Shown here: piece after piece, positions 33,246 through 41,504 of the stretch
Layout of the letters: the number at the start of each line of letters is the position of its first letter
How positions within the stretch are numbered: the first letter of the stretch is position 1
NCBI GenBank assembly: GCA_017505635.1
Contig: JAFVOU010000040.1
Location: forward strand, 62,001 to 126,000
Length of the DNA stretch: 64,000 bases
Reading direction: 5' to 3'
From: Oscillospiraceae bacterium
Lineage (GTDB): Bacteria; Bacillota; Clostridia; Oscillospirales; Ruminococcaceae
Program-made: the position numbers and the translations under genes
The notes under the pieces: model-generated
What the model was told of the DNA's origin: nothing
Database searches by the model: none
The model's input: only the letters and a program-made list of their open reading frames with translations

Positions 33246-34679
33246 ATGAAAGTTTTACTTATAATTTTAGCGGTTGTAGTTATTGTTGCTGCTGCAGTTA
33301 TTATACGCACTTTATCCGTTAAGCCTACACCGGCACTCAGTGCAAAGGTTGAACTTGATAAAACAGAACGTGCAGATGAATATGGTGGAAAGCTTGCAAA
33401 GATGGTTCAGAGGGAAACAATTTCTCACCGTGACCAGACAGACCGCACAAAATTTTTTGATTTACATAAAGATTTGGAAATTTTGTTTCCTTGTATTCAC
33501 GAAAAATGTGAAAAAAACACCTTTAACGGCAGTCTGCTTTTTAAATGGCAGGGTAAAGGCAATTCAAAACCTGTGCTGTTTATGAGCCACCATGATGTTG
33601 TTGAGGCAACGGGAGAATGGGAACACGGTGCATTCAGCGGTGATATTGACGAAACCGGACGTATCTGGGGCCGCGGTACTGTTGATACAAAAGCAAGCCT
33701 GTTCTGTATGCTGCAGGCAGTTGAAGAACTTATAAAAGATGGTTTTGAACCTGAATGTGATGTTTATATAGCATCCAGCTGTACAGAAGAATGGTCCGGT
33801 GAAGGTGCTCCTGCAACAGTGCAGTATCTTAAAGATAACGGTGTTGAACTTGCATACCTTATGGACGAAGGCGGCATGATACTTGAAGAACCGGTAGGAG
33901 GAGTAAAAGGCGTTTACGGTATGGTTGGTGTTGTGGAAAAAGGCTACGGCGACGTAAAATTTATTGCGCGAAGCAATGGTGGCCACGCATCAGCACCGAC
34001 AAAAAACACACCGCTTGTACGTCTTGGCAAATTTATGGCCGATGTGGAAAAGAATTATCCTTTCCGCAGCGAATTAAGCCCTACAGTACGTGAAATGTTC
34101 CGTCGTATGACACCAAATATGTCATTTGCAATGAAGATGATTTTCTCAAACCTGTGGCTGTTTGAAAAACTGCTTATAAAACTGCTTCCTTCCATCAGTG
34201 CAGCAGCCGGTGCAATGACACGCACAACCCTTGCATTCACCACAGCAAAAGGTTCTGGCGGATATAACGTACTTCCTCAGGAAGCATATGTAACAGGCAA
34301 TATGCGTTTTATTCCTCATCAGGATGCAGATGAGAGTATCAGAATAATTTCTGATTTCGCAAAAAAATATGATATCGAAAGTGAAGTTATCTATTACGAC
34401 AGCTCCTGTCCTGTTGTGGATTACAACAGTAAACCATTTCATATGGTAGAAGAGGTTGCAGCACAGATTTATCCTGACGTACAGATTTGTCCTTATACAA
34501 TGACAGGCGGTACAGATGCAAAATTCTATCGTGATTTAACACCAAATGCACTGCGTTTTGCACCTTTGTACATTGACAAACAGCAGTACGGCAGCATTCA
34601 TGCACTTAACGAAAACATATTTAAAGGCGCACTGCCTCCTGCAGTTGATTTTTACAAAGAAATGATAAAGAAAAGCTGA
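33246..34679 (+). CDS. M20 family zinc metallopeptidase, PM20D1/carboxypeptidase-like, membrane-anchored
   Basis: The 477-aa enzyme has an N-terminal membrane segment (VLLIILAVVVIVAAAVIIRT). A dinuclear-zinc M20 fold follows: LFMSHHDVVEATG (first His), GRIWGRGTVDTKASLF (bridging Asp), STCTEEW-like SSCTEEWSGEG (catalytic Glu pair) and MTGGTDAKFY toward the C-terminus. A dimerisation domain lies between. It hydrolyses peptides or N-acyl amino acids. Its operon with two membrane proteins suggests import followed by hydrolysis, but the substrate is unknown. Confidence 0.88.
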   Translation: MKVLLIILAVVVIVAAAVIIRTLSVKPTPALSAKVELDKTERADEYGGKLAKMVQRETISHRDQTDRTKFFDLHKDLEILFPCIHEKCEKNTFNGSLLFKWQGKGNSKPVLFMSHHDVVEATGEWEHGAFSGDIDETGRIWGRGTVDTKASLFCMLQAVEELIKDGFEPECDVYIASSCTEEWSGEGAPATVQYLKDNGVELAYLMDEGGMILEEPVGGVKGVYGMVGVVEKGYGDVKFIARSNGGHASAPTKNTPLVRLGKFMADVEKNYPFRSELSPTVREMFRRMTPNMSFAMKMIFSNLWLFEKLLIKLLPSISAAAGAMTRTTLAFTTAKGSGGYNVLPQEAYVTGNMRFIPHQDADESIRIISDFAKKYDIESEVIYYDSSCPVVDYNSKPFHMVEEVAAQIYPDVQICPYTMTGGTDAKFYRDLTPNALRFAPLYIDKQQYGSIHALNENIFKGALPPAVDFYKEMIKKS

Positions 34680-34696
34680 AATTAAACAAATAAAAA

Positions 34697-34737
34697 ATAA
34701 ACTGTACTCACTTTGCAGTGGGTACAGTTTTTTATTT
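34697..34737. terminator. Intrinsic terminator after the M20 operon
   Basis: AAACTGTAC-TCACT-TTGC-AGTGG-GTACAGTTT forms a long stem followed by TTTTATTTTT. It sits between convergent genes and may act in both directions. Confidence 0.92.
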
Positions 34738-34746
34738 TTATATATT

Positions 34747-34977
34747 TTATAATTTGAATTCTTCCGGTGAAAAATCGGGCAGTTTGGGCATACGTTTGGG
34801 TATGCGTTTTGTAGGACAGTATAAAAATTTATTGCAGGAATAATAAGGGGAGACAACCCCTTTTTTGCTGCACAGAATCATCTGTTCATCACTGGCGGGA
34901 TTGCCATACTGACAGTATGTACAGGCTGGTTCTATATTGTTGCCGAAAAGCTGTTTTGATGGTCTAAAAATACTCAT
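34747..34977 (-). CDS. Small cysteine-rich protein, probably zinc-binding
   Basis: The 76-aa product has Cys spaced as CTYC, then ILC, YSC and LYC (five cysteines) followed by a basic/proline tail KRIPKRMPKLPDFSPEEF. The CxxC...C...C layout suggests a metal site. Similar short conserved proteins occur in clostridial genomes without assigned function. ATG 34977 follows AGAGGTG. It is downstream of ylbJ on the same strand, 26 bases away, so cotranscription is likely. Confidence 0.68.
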   Translation of the reverse strand: MSIFRPSKQLFGNNIEPACTYCQYGNPASDEQMILCSKKGVVSPYYSCNKFLYCPTKRIPKRMPKLPDFSPEEFKL

Positions 34978-35002
34978 ATTTTCACCTCTTTAAAAGTATA
35001 GC

Positions 35003-36067
35003 CTATTTGAATGATTTAGTAAATACCCCAATTTTTTTATCAAAGAAGATAACAAAACATATGGAAAGTATCAGAAAGCAGCAGGACAGTTGCGGAGTGT
35101 TCCAGTACATATTGACATTTATATCGCCGCTGGCATATACAGCGAAGCTTTGAGGAAAAAGATTGACAGCTGTCCTGAGTATAAGCATTGACAGCGGAAT
35201 ATGTACAAGTTTGGATATAAGCAGAATGTTTAAGCTTACAGGGGTTGATTTGCCACAGCCTTTAAGCTGAAGACAGGTGCTTAAAGGGCATATGCTTAAA
35301 GCAAAACACAAAAAATACAGGTTGTTTCCGATGTTTTCCGTAATTATTTTACAGGCGGTTGTAACTTCAAAAAATGCAGAAAAAAGGCTTGAAATCACAA
35401 TATTTTCAGTGTAAAGTGATATGACTTTACATACTGAATACGAAAAAATTACGGCACCGCATATATTTATCATACAGGTTACTGCTCTGTTTAAAGAATA
35501 CACAAAATCAATATGTTCTATTCTGTCTGCTGCAGTATTTTCTATAACAGAATACGGGTACAAAAACGAAAAGATGAAGGCAGTAATAAAGCTGGAAATT
35601 AGTATGGAAAAATACAGCATTATTCCGCTTTGAAAATGTCCAAGCATATTGGTGCCTACAGCAGTTATTACAAAAGCAGGGGAATTGTTGCCGGCCAGTA
35701 TTGACATAATACCGATTGCGTTGTCTTCGCAGATATTTTCTTCTTTTGCCTTATTCAGAAAGTATCCTCCCGTGGCGAAACCACCCAGTATACTTAAAAC
35801 ACAGTATGATACCATTTTAAGGCTGCGGATTTTCAGCAAACGGAACAGAGGAAGAAACGGAATACCTATAAATCTGCCGATATCTCTGTCGGATAAAAAT
35901 ATTGTTAAAACCATAAATATAAACAAAGCAGGAATAACAGTGTTATAGCACATGAAAAGAGCTTCCTTTACATACCTTGTTATGTAAATTGAATTGCAAA
36001 AATATATATAAACAACAAAAAGTGCAAAAAACGACTGAAAAACATATTTTACGTTTATCTTTAGCAT
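35003..36067 (-). CDS. ylbJ: Sporulation integral membrane protein YlbJ
   Basis: The protein (~354 aa) has about eight to ten membrane helices and the nucleoside-recognition/gate pattern of YlbJ: VIPALFIFMVLTIFLSDRDI near the N-terminus, LGGFATGGYFLNKAKEENIC, and ILAGNNSPAFVITAVGTNML. YlbJ is expressed in the mother cell and needed for a heat-resistant spore. GTG 36082 is in frame but lies within the GGGGTGAT ribosome site, so ATG 36067 is the start. It is divergent from yqfC. Confidence 0.85.
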   Translation of the reverse strand: MLKINVKYVFQSFFALFVVYIYFCNSIYITRYVKEALFMCYNTVIPALFIFMVLTIFLSDRDIGRFIGIPFLPLFRLLKIRSLKMVSYCVLSILGGFATGGYFLNKAKEENICEDNAIGIMSILAGNNSPAFVITAVGTNMLGHFQSGIMLYFSILISSFITAFIFSFLYPYSVIENTAADRIEHIDFVYSLNRAVTCMINICGAVIFSYSVCKVISLYTENIVISSLFSAFFEVTTACKIITENIGNNLYFLCFALSICPLSTCLQLKGCGKSTPVSLNILLISKLVHIPLSMLILRTAVNLFPQSFAVYASGDINVNMYWNTPQLSCCFLILSICFVIFFDKKIGVFTKSFK

Positions 36068-36123
36068 AATATCACCCCACATATAAATATATATGTTAAC
36101 AAAATACTTTTTAGGTGATATGT

Positions 36124-36417
36124 ATGAAATTGAAGCCTGTAAAAGAAAAAATAAAATTTAAAGATGTGTTACGGGAAATGTTTTCAAAAGCAGACAAATC
36201 AAGTGCAACATCAATAGCTGTAGATGTGGACGGAGGAATAACCGTGGAAAATTTCAGACGTATCGTTGATTATACAAAAGAAAAAGCAGTGATAGAAACG
36301 CGTACAAAAACAGTGTATATCTATGGGGAAAAGCTGGAAATTATATTTTGTGACCGGCATTATGCAACAGCCCGCGGGGATATAAGAAAAATTGAAATAT
36401 TTTCAAAGGAGGTGTAA
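36124..36417 (+). CDS. yqfC: Sporulation protein YqfC (YabP/YqfC family)
   Basis: The ~97-aa protein shows the YqfC pattern: a short beta-rich domain with GGITVENFRRIVDYTKEKAV, IETRTKTVYIYGEKLEI and the closing RGDIRKIEIF. It is a sporulation protein thought to act with YqfD at the engulfing membrane. GTG 36115 is in frame, but TAGGTGAT overlaps it and points to ATG 36124. It lies 3 bases upstream of yqfD, and the order yqfC-yqfD-phoH matches Bacillus. Confidence 0.88.
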   Translation: MKLKPVKEKIKFKDVLREMFSKADKSSATSIAVDVDGGITVENFRRIVDYTKEKAVIETRTKTVYIYGEKLEIIFCDRHYATARGDIRKIEIFSKEV

Positions 36418-36420
36418 AAA

Positions 36421-37554
36421 GTGTACGGCAGAGTAAAAATAGAGATAGTATCGGGGTTGTATGAAGAATTTTTAAATTATCTTATTGAAAATGAATTTCG
36501 TATATCGTCAATAAAAAGTACAGATTTTGGTGTTACATTGGTATGTGATGCTGTTGATTATAAAAAAATAGCAAAAAATGCACGCAGATACCAGTGCAGA
36601 ACAAAAGTTCTGCACAGAAAAGGTGTAATGTTCCGTATAAAAAAGCTTATACCCCGAAAAAGTGTTACGGTTGCTGTATTCAGTGTATTTGTATACATTT
36701 TTCTGTTCAGTAAACTGATATGGCGGATAGATGTAATATCACCGGACCAGAGGATTAACAACAGCATATACAATCTGCTTTATCATAATGATATTTACGC
36801 AGGTTCGGTTTTTTCGCAGCAAAAAAACCAGGATATTATCCAGAATATTTTTACAGATGTAGAGAATGTGGGATATGTAACCCTTAATTTTTACAAAGGC
36901 GTATTAACCTGCAAAGTTGACCCGACGGTGGATAAAAAACAATATATGCAGAATGCCGTAACAGGAAATATTGTGGCAGCACAAAATGGTGTTATTGAAG
37001 ATTTGCGTGTGTACAGCGGTTTTTCGCAGGTAAAACCGGGGCAGACCGTCACAAAAGGGGAAATACTTGTAAGTGCAACATATATTGACCGCAACGGCAA
37101 TCTTCAGCAGGTTATGCCAAGGGCATACATAAAGGCAGCTTGTGTAAAAAAATATACAACACAGGTAGAACTGGACAAAAAGGTATATATCCGTACAGGT
37201 GAAAGCCGTACGGAAAAAGAACTGAAAATTCCGGGAAGGAAAATAAAGATAAAAAGGTGTGACCTGACCGGTTACAACAATTATAATACTGAAAAAAAGT
37301 ACAGTTATATTGATTTTTGCGGATTCAGATTACCTGCTACAATTGAGAAAACAACACATTACATAACAGAACAGATAAATATAAAAAAAGATGAAAAAAC
37401 AGCTGTAAATGCTGCAAAAAAGATTATCGGTACACTTATAGAAAGTGATATATCTCTGGAGACTGCAGATGCAGCGGAATATTCATATGAAATTTCGGAT
37501 AATATTTTAACTATGACCTGCACAGTATACGGACATTATGATATAACCAGATAA
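36421..37554 (+). CDS. yqfD: Sporulation protein YqfD
   Basis: The 377-aa protein starts at GTG 36421 behind AAGGAGGTG. It has an N-terminal cytoplasmic domain (GRVKIEIVSGLYEEFLNYLI), one membrane helix (about 78-98, VTVAVFSVFVYIFLFSKLIW), and a large extracytoplasmic beta-rich domain. That part includes NIVAAQNGVIEDLRVYSGFS and VKPGQTVTKGEILVSATYID, a lipoyl/HlyD-like hairpin usual for YqfD. It is required in the mother cell for sporulation stage IV. Length is typical (about 390 aa). Confidence 0.92.
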   Translation: MYGRVKIEIVSGLYEEFLNYLIENEFRISSIKSTDFGVTLVCDAVDYKKIAKNARRYQCRTKVLHRKGVMFRIKKLIPRKSVTVAVFSVFVYIFLFSKLIWRIDVISPDQRINNSIYNLLYHNDIYAGSVFSQQKNQDIIQNIFTDVENVGYVTLNFYKGVLTCKVDPTVDKKQYMQNAVTGNIVAAQNGVIEDLRVYSGFSQVKPGQTVTKGEILVSATYIDRNGNLQQVMPRAYIKAACVKKYTTQVELDKKVYIRTGESRTEKELKIPGRKIKIKRCDLTGYNNYNTEKKYSYIDFCGFRLPATIEKTTHYITEQINIKKDEKTAVNAAKKIIGTLIESDISLETADAAEYSYEISDNILTMTCTVYGHYDITR

Positions 37555-37636
37555 ATATATAAATATATTTTACTTATTGGAAAAAATGTGATATACTGTT
37601 AAATTGAAAAATTATGATTTTATAAGAGGTGTAAAC

Positions 37637-38644
37637 TTGGCAGAAAAAATTTTTGAAGCTTTGACAAACGATATTGCTTTGCTTATAAGTGGCCCTTTCA
37701 ATAAGAATATTTATGACCTTGAAAAGGCATTTGGCGTGTCTGTAATATGCCGTGGAACCGAATTTAAAATTTCCGGCGAAACTGAAGGAATTACAAAAAC
37801 AATAAATGCTCTCAATGCGATGGTACAATTGCATTCGGAAGGTACATCACTTGATGATCAGTCTATACATTACTGCATAAATATGGCGCAGACAGGCGAT
37901 CAGGATAAGCTGAGAAATATCAACACAGACCTTGTTATTCTCACAGCAAAAGGCAAGCCTATCCGTTCAAAGACACTGGGGCAGGCAGAATATCTTAAAG
38001 CAATCAGCAAGAACAGCATCACTTTTGGTATAGGTCCTGCAGGTACTGGCAAAACATATCTTGCGGTTGCTATGGCTGTAAAAGCTTTCAAATCGGGTCA
38101 GGTCTCAAGAATTATTCTTACACGTCCTGCAGTTGAAGCAGGTGAAAAACTGGGTTTTCTGCCTGGTGACCTTCAGAATAAAGTTGACCCTTATCTCCGG
38201 CCGCTTTACGACGGTCTGTTTGATATGATAGGCCCTGAAACTTTTCAGAAGCTTATGGAAAAAGGGGTTATCGAGGTTGCACCGCTGGCATATATGCGCG
38301 GGCGTACACTTGATGACAGCTTTATAATTCTGGACGAAGCACAGAATACCACAAAAGAACAGATGAAAATGTTCCTTACCCGTATGGGCAATGGTTCAAA
38401 GATAGTTGTAACAGGTGACGTTACACAGATTGACCTTCCTGCGGATAAAAAATCAGGTCTTAAAGATGCAATTTCTATCCTCAAAGGCATAGAGGATATT
38501 GCAATTATACGCTTGTCGGAAAAGGATGTTGTGCGTCATAAACTGGTGCAGGATATTGTTCTTGCATACGAAAAAGCCAACAAAGATAAACCGGTTCAGC
38601 GCACAGATAAAAAAAGAGAGGTTAAATCAAAAAATGGCAAATAA
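37637..38644 (+). CDS. phoH: PhoH-family ATPase
   Basis: The protein (~335 aa) has an N-terminal KH-like region (about 1-110) and the PhoH P-loop domain with FGIGPAGTGKTYLAVAMA (Walker A), VEAGEKLGFLPGDLQNKVDP and FIILDEAQNTTKEQMKMFLT (Walker B). PhoH-like proteins are linked to RNA processing and the YbeY pathway. An upstream TTG (37604) is in frame but has no ribosome site; AAGAGGTG precedes TTG 37637. A likely promoter reads TATACT near 37593. Its end overlaps ybeY by 11 bases. Confidence 0.92.
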   Translation: MAEKIFEALTNDIALLISGPFNKNIYDLEKAFGVSVICRGTEFKISGETEGITKTINALNAMVQLHSEGTSLDDQSIHYCINMAQTGDQDKLRNINTDLVILTAKGKPIRSKTLGQAEYLKAISKNSITFGIGPAGTGKTYLAVAMAVKAFKSGQVSRIILTRPAVEAGEKLGFLPGDLQNKVDPYLRPLYDGLFDMIGPETFQKLMEKGVIEVAPLAYMRGRTLDDSFIILDEAQNTTKEQMKMFLTRMGNGSKIVVTGDVTQIDLPADKKSGLKDAISILKGIEDIAIIRLSEKDVVRHKLVQDIVLAYEKANKDKPVQRTDKKREVKSKNGK

Positions 38645-39134
38645 AGTTTTGATTACAAATACACAAAAGGCTGTAAAAGTGCCTTCGGGTATAAAAATTC
38701 TTATCAGAAGAAGCTGTAATGCGGTTCTTGCAGTTGAAGGCTTTGAACAGCCATGCGAAGTATCTGTAACATTTGTAGACAACGAACAGATTGCAGTGCT
38801 CAACGGCGAATACCGCAACAAACCGCAGCCTACAGATGTTCTGTCCTTCCCTTTGGGTGAAGACGATACATATGATATGGACCCTGAAACAGAAACACTT
38901 CTTCTTGGCGATATTGTTATTTCTCTTGAAAAAGCGATGGAACAGGCAGAACTGTACGGTCATTCCCTGCAGAGGGAAGTTGCATTCCTCACAGTTCATT
39001 CAATGTATCATCTTTTGGGTTATGACCACGAAAATGGCGGCAGAGAAGCTGCAATTATGCGTGAAAAAGAAGAAAAAGTTCTTGCAAAACTTGGTTTGCA
39101 GAGAACATTTACATATGGTCAGGATATAGAATAA
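38634..39134 (+). CDS. ybeY: Endoribonuclease YbeY (rRNA maturation factor)
   Basis: The 166-aa protein carries the UPF0054 metal motif HSMYHLLGYDHE (three His around a zinc) plus PTDVLSFPLG and LGDIVISLEKA. YbeY takes part in 16S rRNA 3' end maturation and 70S quality control. The frame is open from 38499 inside phoH, but ATG 38634, with GAGAGG upstream, begins the conserved protein. The 11-base overlap with phoH indicates coupling. Confidence 0.93.
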   Translation: MANKVLITNTQKAVKVPSGIKILIRRSCNAVLAVEGFEQPCEVSVTFVDNEQIAVLNGEYRNKPQPTDVLSFPLGEDDTYDMDPETETLLLGDIVISLEKAMEQAELYGHSLQREVAFLTVHSMYHLLGYDHENGGREAAIMREKEEKVLAKLGLQRTFTYGQDIE

Positions 39135-39142
39135 GGGACACA

Positions 39143-39601
39143 ATGATTACAAAATTTGTTAAAAGTATGGGATATGCCCTGAAAGGAATATGGACGGGAA
39201 TAAAAGAGGAACGCAATGTCCGCATAGATATTGTGGCGGCGTTCTATGTTATGCTTTTTTCAAAATTTTATGATTTTACCCTTACACAAAAGGTAATACT
39301 GGTGCTTGTCTGTTTTAATGTAATTGCTTTTGAGCTGATGAATACATCAGTTGAAAGAGCCGTGGACAAGCCGGACAAAGAACACTATATACAGGCAGGA
39401 GCGGCAAAAGATACGGCGGCAGGTGGTGTACTGCTTGCAGCTATAGGTGCCGCAATTGCGGGAGTTATGCTGTTCTGGGATGTAAAAGTTTTTAAAGAAA
39501 TATTCTGTTTCTTTGCAGGCAGACCGATAATGATTATAGGTTTTGCAGTCACACTTGTTGCTTCATACAAATTTATAACATTGGACAATAACAAAAAATA
39601 A
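39143..39601 (+). CDS. dgkA: Diacylglycerol kinase / undecaprenol kinase family protein
   Basis: The 152-aa membrane protein has the DgkA signature FELMNTSVERAVD (E-x2-N-T-x3-E-x3-D) and AGAAKDTAAGGVLL, with four hydrophobic helices. The Gram-positive members phosphorylate undecaprenol to recycle the lipid carrier for wall synthesis. Length exceeds the ~120-aa norm because of an extra C-terminal helix (PIMIIGFAVTLVASYKFI). It lies 8 bases after ybeY and 11 before era, in the conserved yqf-era order. Confidence 0.9.
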   Translation: MITKFVKSMGYALKGIWTGIKEERNVRIDIVAAFYVMLFSKFYDFTLTQKVILVLVCFNVIAFELMNTSVERAVDKPDKEHYIQAGAAKDTAAGGVLLAAIGAAIAGVMLFWDVKVFKEIFCFFAGRPIMIIGFAVTLVASYKFITLDNNKK

Positions 39602-39612
39602 AGGTAAAAAAT

Positions 39613-40515
39613 ATGGAACTTAATACAAAATCAATCTTTGTTGCAATGGTTGGCAAACCAAATGTTGGCAAATCTTCACTTATGAATCTCATTCTTGGTG
39701 AAAAAATTGCCATAGTGACACAAAAGCCACAGACAACACGTACAAGTATCACGGGTATTCTTACAAAAGGTGCAACACAGTTTGTGTTTATGGATACACC
39801 TGGTATCCACACTCCAAGAACAAAACTTGGTGAAAGAATGGTAAAAACAAGCCACAAGACAATTGCTGATGTTGACCTTGCTGTTATGATTTTTGAACCA
39901 TACGGTGACTTGAACGAAGCCGAACTCAGCCTTGTAGACAGCATCAAGAAAAACAAAATTCCTGCAATTGCGGTTATAAACAAAAAAGATACTCTCAAAA
40001 AAGAAGCTGACCTTGATACACAGATATCAAAGCTTAAAGAAATAGGTGTGTTCGATAAAGTTGTTGCAACAAGTGCAAAAGACAATGACGGTGTTGATGA
40101 ACTTCTTGCGGTTATTGACAGCTATGCAATGGAAGGTCCACATTATTTTGAAGAAGATGCAATTACAAATATGCCGGAAAAGGTTATTGTAAGTGAAATT
40201 GTGCGTGAAAAACTTCTGCTCAATCTTTTTGAAGAAATTCCGCATGGCACAAATGTAGAGGTTGAAAAATTCAAAGAACGCAAAGGTAAAAATATGGTGG
40301 ATATCAGCGTTGTTATCTACTGTGAACGCAAAAGCCACAAAGGTATGATTATCGGCAAACAGGGTGCGATGCTCAAAAAAATCAGCAGTCAGGCACGTAT
40401 GGATATCGAACAGTTCCTTGGTGCAAAAGTGTTTATGGAATGCTGGGTTAAAGTTAAAGAAGACTGGCGTGACAGCAATTATATACTTAATGACTTTGGT
40501 TTCAAGGATGAATAA
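39613..40515 (+). CDS. era: GTPase Era
   Basis: The 300-aa ribosome-assembly GTPase has G1 GKPNVGKS (14-21), the switch region TTRTSITGI, G3 DTPGIH, G4 NKKD and a G5-like TSAKDNDG. The C-terminal KH domain contains MIIGKQGAMLKKI. Era binds the 3' end of 16S rRNA and couples 30S maturation to growth. ATG 39613 follows AAAGGTAAAAA. The family length is normal. Confidence 0.97.
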   Translation: MELNTKSIFVAMVGKPNVGKSSLMNLILGEKIAIVTQKPQTTRTSITGILTKGATQFVFMDTPGIHTPRTKLGERMVKTSHKTIADVDLAVMIFEPYGDLNEAELSLVDSIKKNKIPAIAVINKKDTLKKEADLDTQISKLKEIGVFDKVVATSAKDNDGVDELLAVIDSYAMEGPHYFEEDAITNMPEKVIVSEIVREKLLLNLFEEIPHGTNVEVEKFKERKGKNMVDISVVIYCERKSHKGMIIGKQGAMLKKISSQARMDIEQFLGAKVFMECWVKVKEDWRDSNYILNDFGFKDE

Positions 40516-40588
40516 TGCCTTTAATTGCCATTAATAAGCTGTAAAAATAAACGGAATAATAACCTTACAAAATTTGTGAGGTGATTAT

Positions 40589-40768
40589 ATGCGTATAGAT
40601 TATTGGAACAGATTTTTGCGCACCGGCAGTGTGGAGGATTATCTGCATTACCGTCAGTGTCTTTCGCAGGCGGGGCAGGAGATTATAAAAGAGGTAGCTG
40701 ATGGCAAACCAACTACGAAAAGTGAACGGAGTAGTGCTGCGCGAGCTTCAAATGAAGGAGAGCGATAA
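40589..40768 (+). CDS. YqzL-like small protein between era and recO
   Basis: ATG 40589 follows GAGGTGATT, and the frame runs 59 codons to TAA 40766-40768, overlapping recO by 68 bases. The N-terminal 25 residues, MRIDYWNRFLRTGSVEDYLHY, resemble Bacillus YqzL (F-W-F--TG--D-YL-YKE), which occupies the same place between era and recO. The C-terminal 20 residues lie in the overlap and are low-complexity. Function is unknown. Confidence 0.65.
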   Translation: MRIDYWNRFLRTGSVEDYLHYRQCLSQAGQEIIKEVADGKPTTKSERSSAARASNEGER

Positions 40769-41504
40769 GGTACTGACTGTTCTCACAAAAGAACTGGGTG
40801 TAATTTCGATATATGCCAAGGGAGCTATGAGACTTAAAAACAAGTTTCATAGCTCTACTGGCTTGTTTACATACAGTGAGTTTGTTATTTTTGAAGGCAG
40901 AGGAGACAGAATGTACCAGCTTAATGAAGCTGTGGTAAAAAAGGTGTTCTATAATCTGTCCGATTCGGTGGAAAATATAGCCCTTGCGATGTATATGTCC
41001 GAGCTTGTTTGCGAAGCTGTTGTGCCTGATGAAGTATCAAATGATATTTTGAGGCTGTTTCTCAACTGTCTGCATATGCTGTGCGAAGGCAAGTGGTCTT
41101 TGCTTATGACAAAGGCCGCCTTTGAAATGAGACTTATGAGTGATATAGGTTTCAGACCAAACCTTGTTGGATGCAAACGGTGCAATGAATATGAAAAGGA
41201 TATGTTCTGGTTTGATGTTTCGGGAGGATATCTCATATGTACAAGCTGCAGACAACCGTATGACGAAAACTGTTTTGCATGTGATGCACCTGTAATACTG
41301 GCGCTCAGATATTTGGCATTGGCAGACCTTGAAAAAATGTTTACATTTACTCTTAAGGGGTTCAGTCTTATACGTTTAAGCCAGGTATGTGAAAGATATG
41401 TTCTCAATCACACAAAAGAAAGCTATAAAACACTGGATTTTTTAAAACCTATGACAGACTTTATAATTCAGCAAGAGATAGATAAATACGATAAAGGTAA
41501 TTGA
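40701..41504 (+). CDS. recO: DNA repair protein RecO
   Basis: The 267-aa protein has the N-terminal OB-fold (GVVLRELQMKESDKVLTVLT; ELGVISIYAKGAMRLKNKF) and a C-terminal helical domain with a four-Cys zinc site (GCKRCNEYEKD and CTSCRQPYDE). RecO works with RecR to load RecA on SSB-coated DNA in gap repair. ATG 40701 is behind AAGAGGTAG. It overlaps the YqzL-like gene and abuts mutS2. Confidence 0.94.
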   Translation: MANQLRKVNGVVLRELQMKESDKVLTVLTKELGVISIYAKGAMRLKNKFHSSTGLFTYSEFVIFEGRGDRMYQLNEAVVKKVFYNLSDSVENIALAMYMSELVCEAVVPDEVSNDILRLFLNCLHMLCEGKWSLLMTKAAFEMRLMSDIGFRPNLVGCKRCNEYEKDMFWFDVSGGYLICTSCRQPYDENCFACDAPVILALRYLALADLEKMFTFTLKGFSLIRLSQVCERYVLNHTKESYKTLDFLKPMTDFIIQQEIDKYDKGN

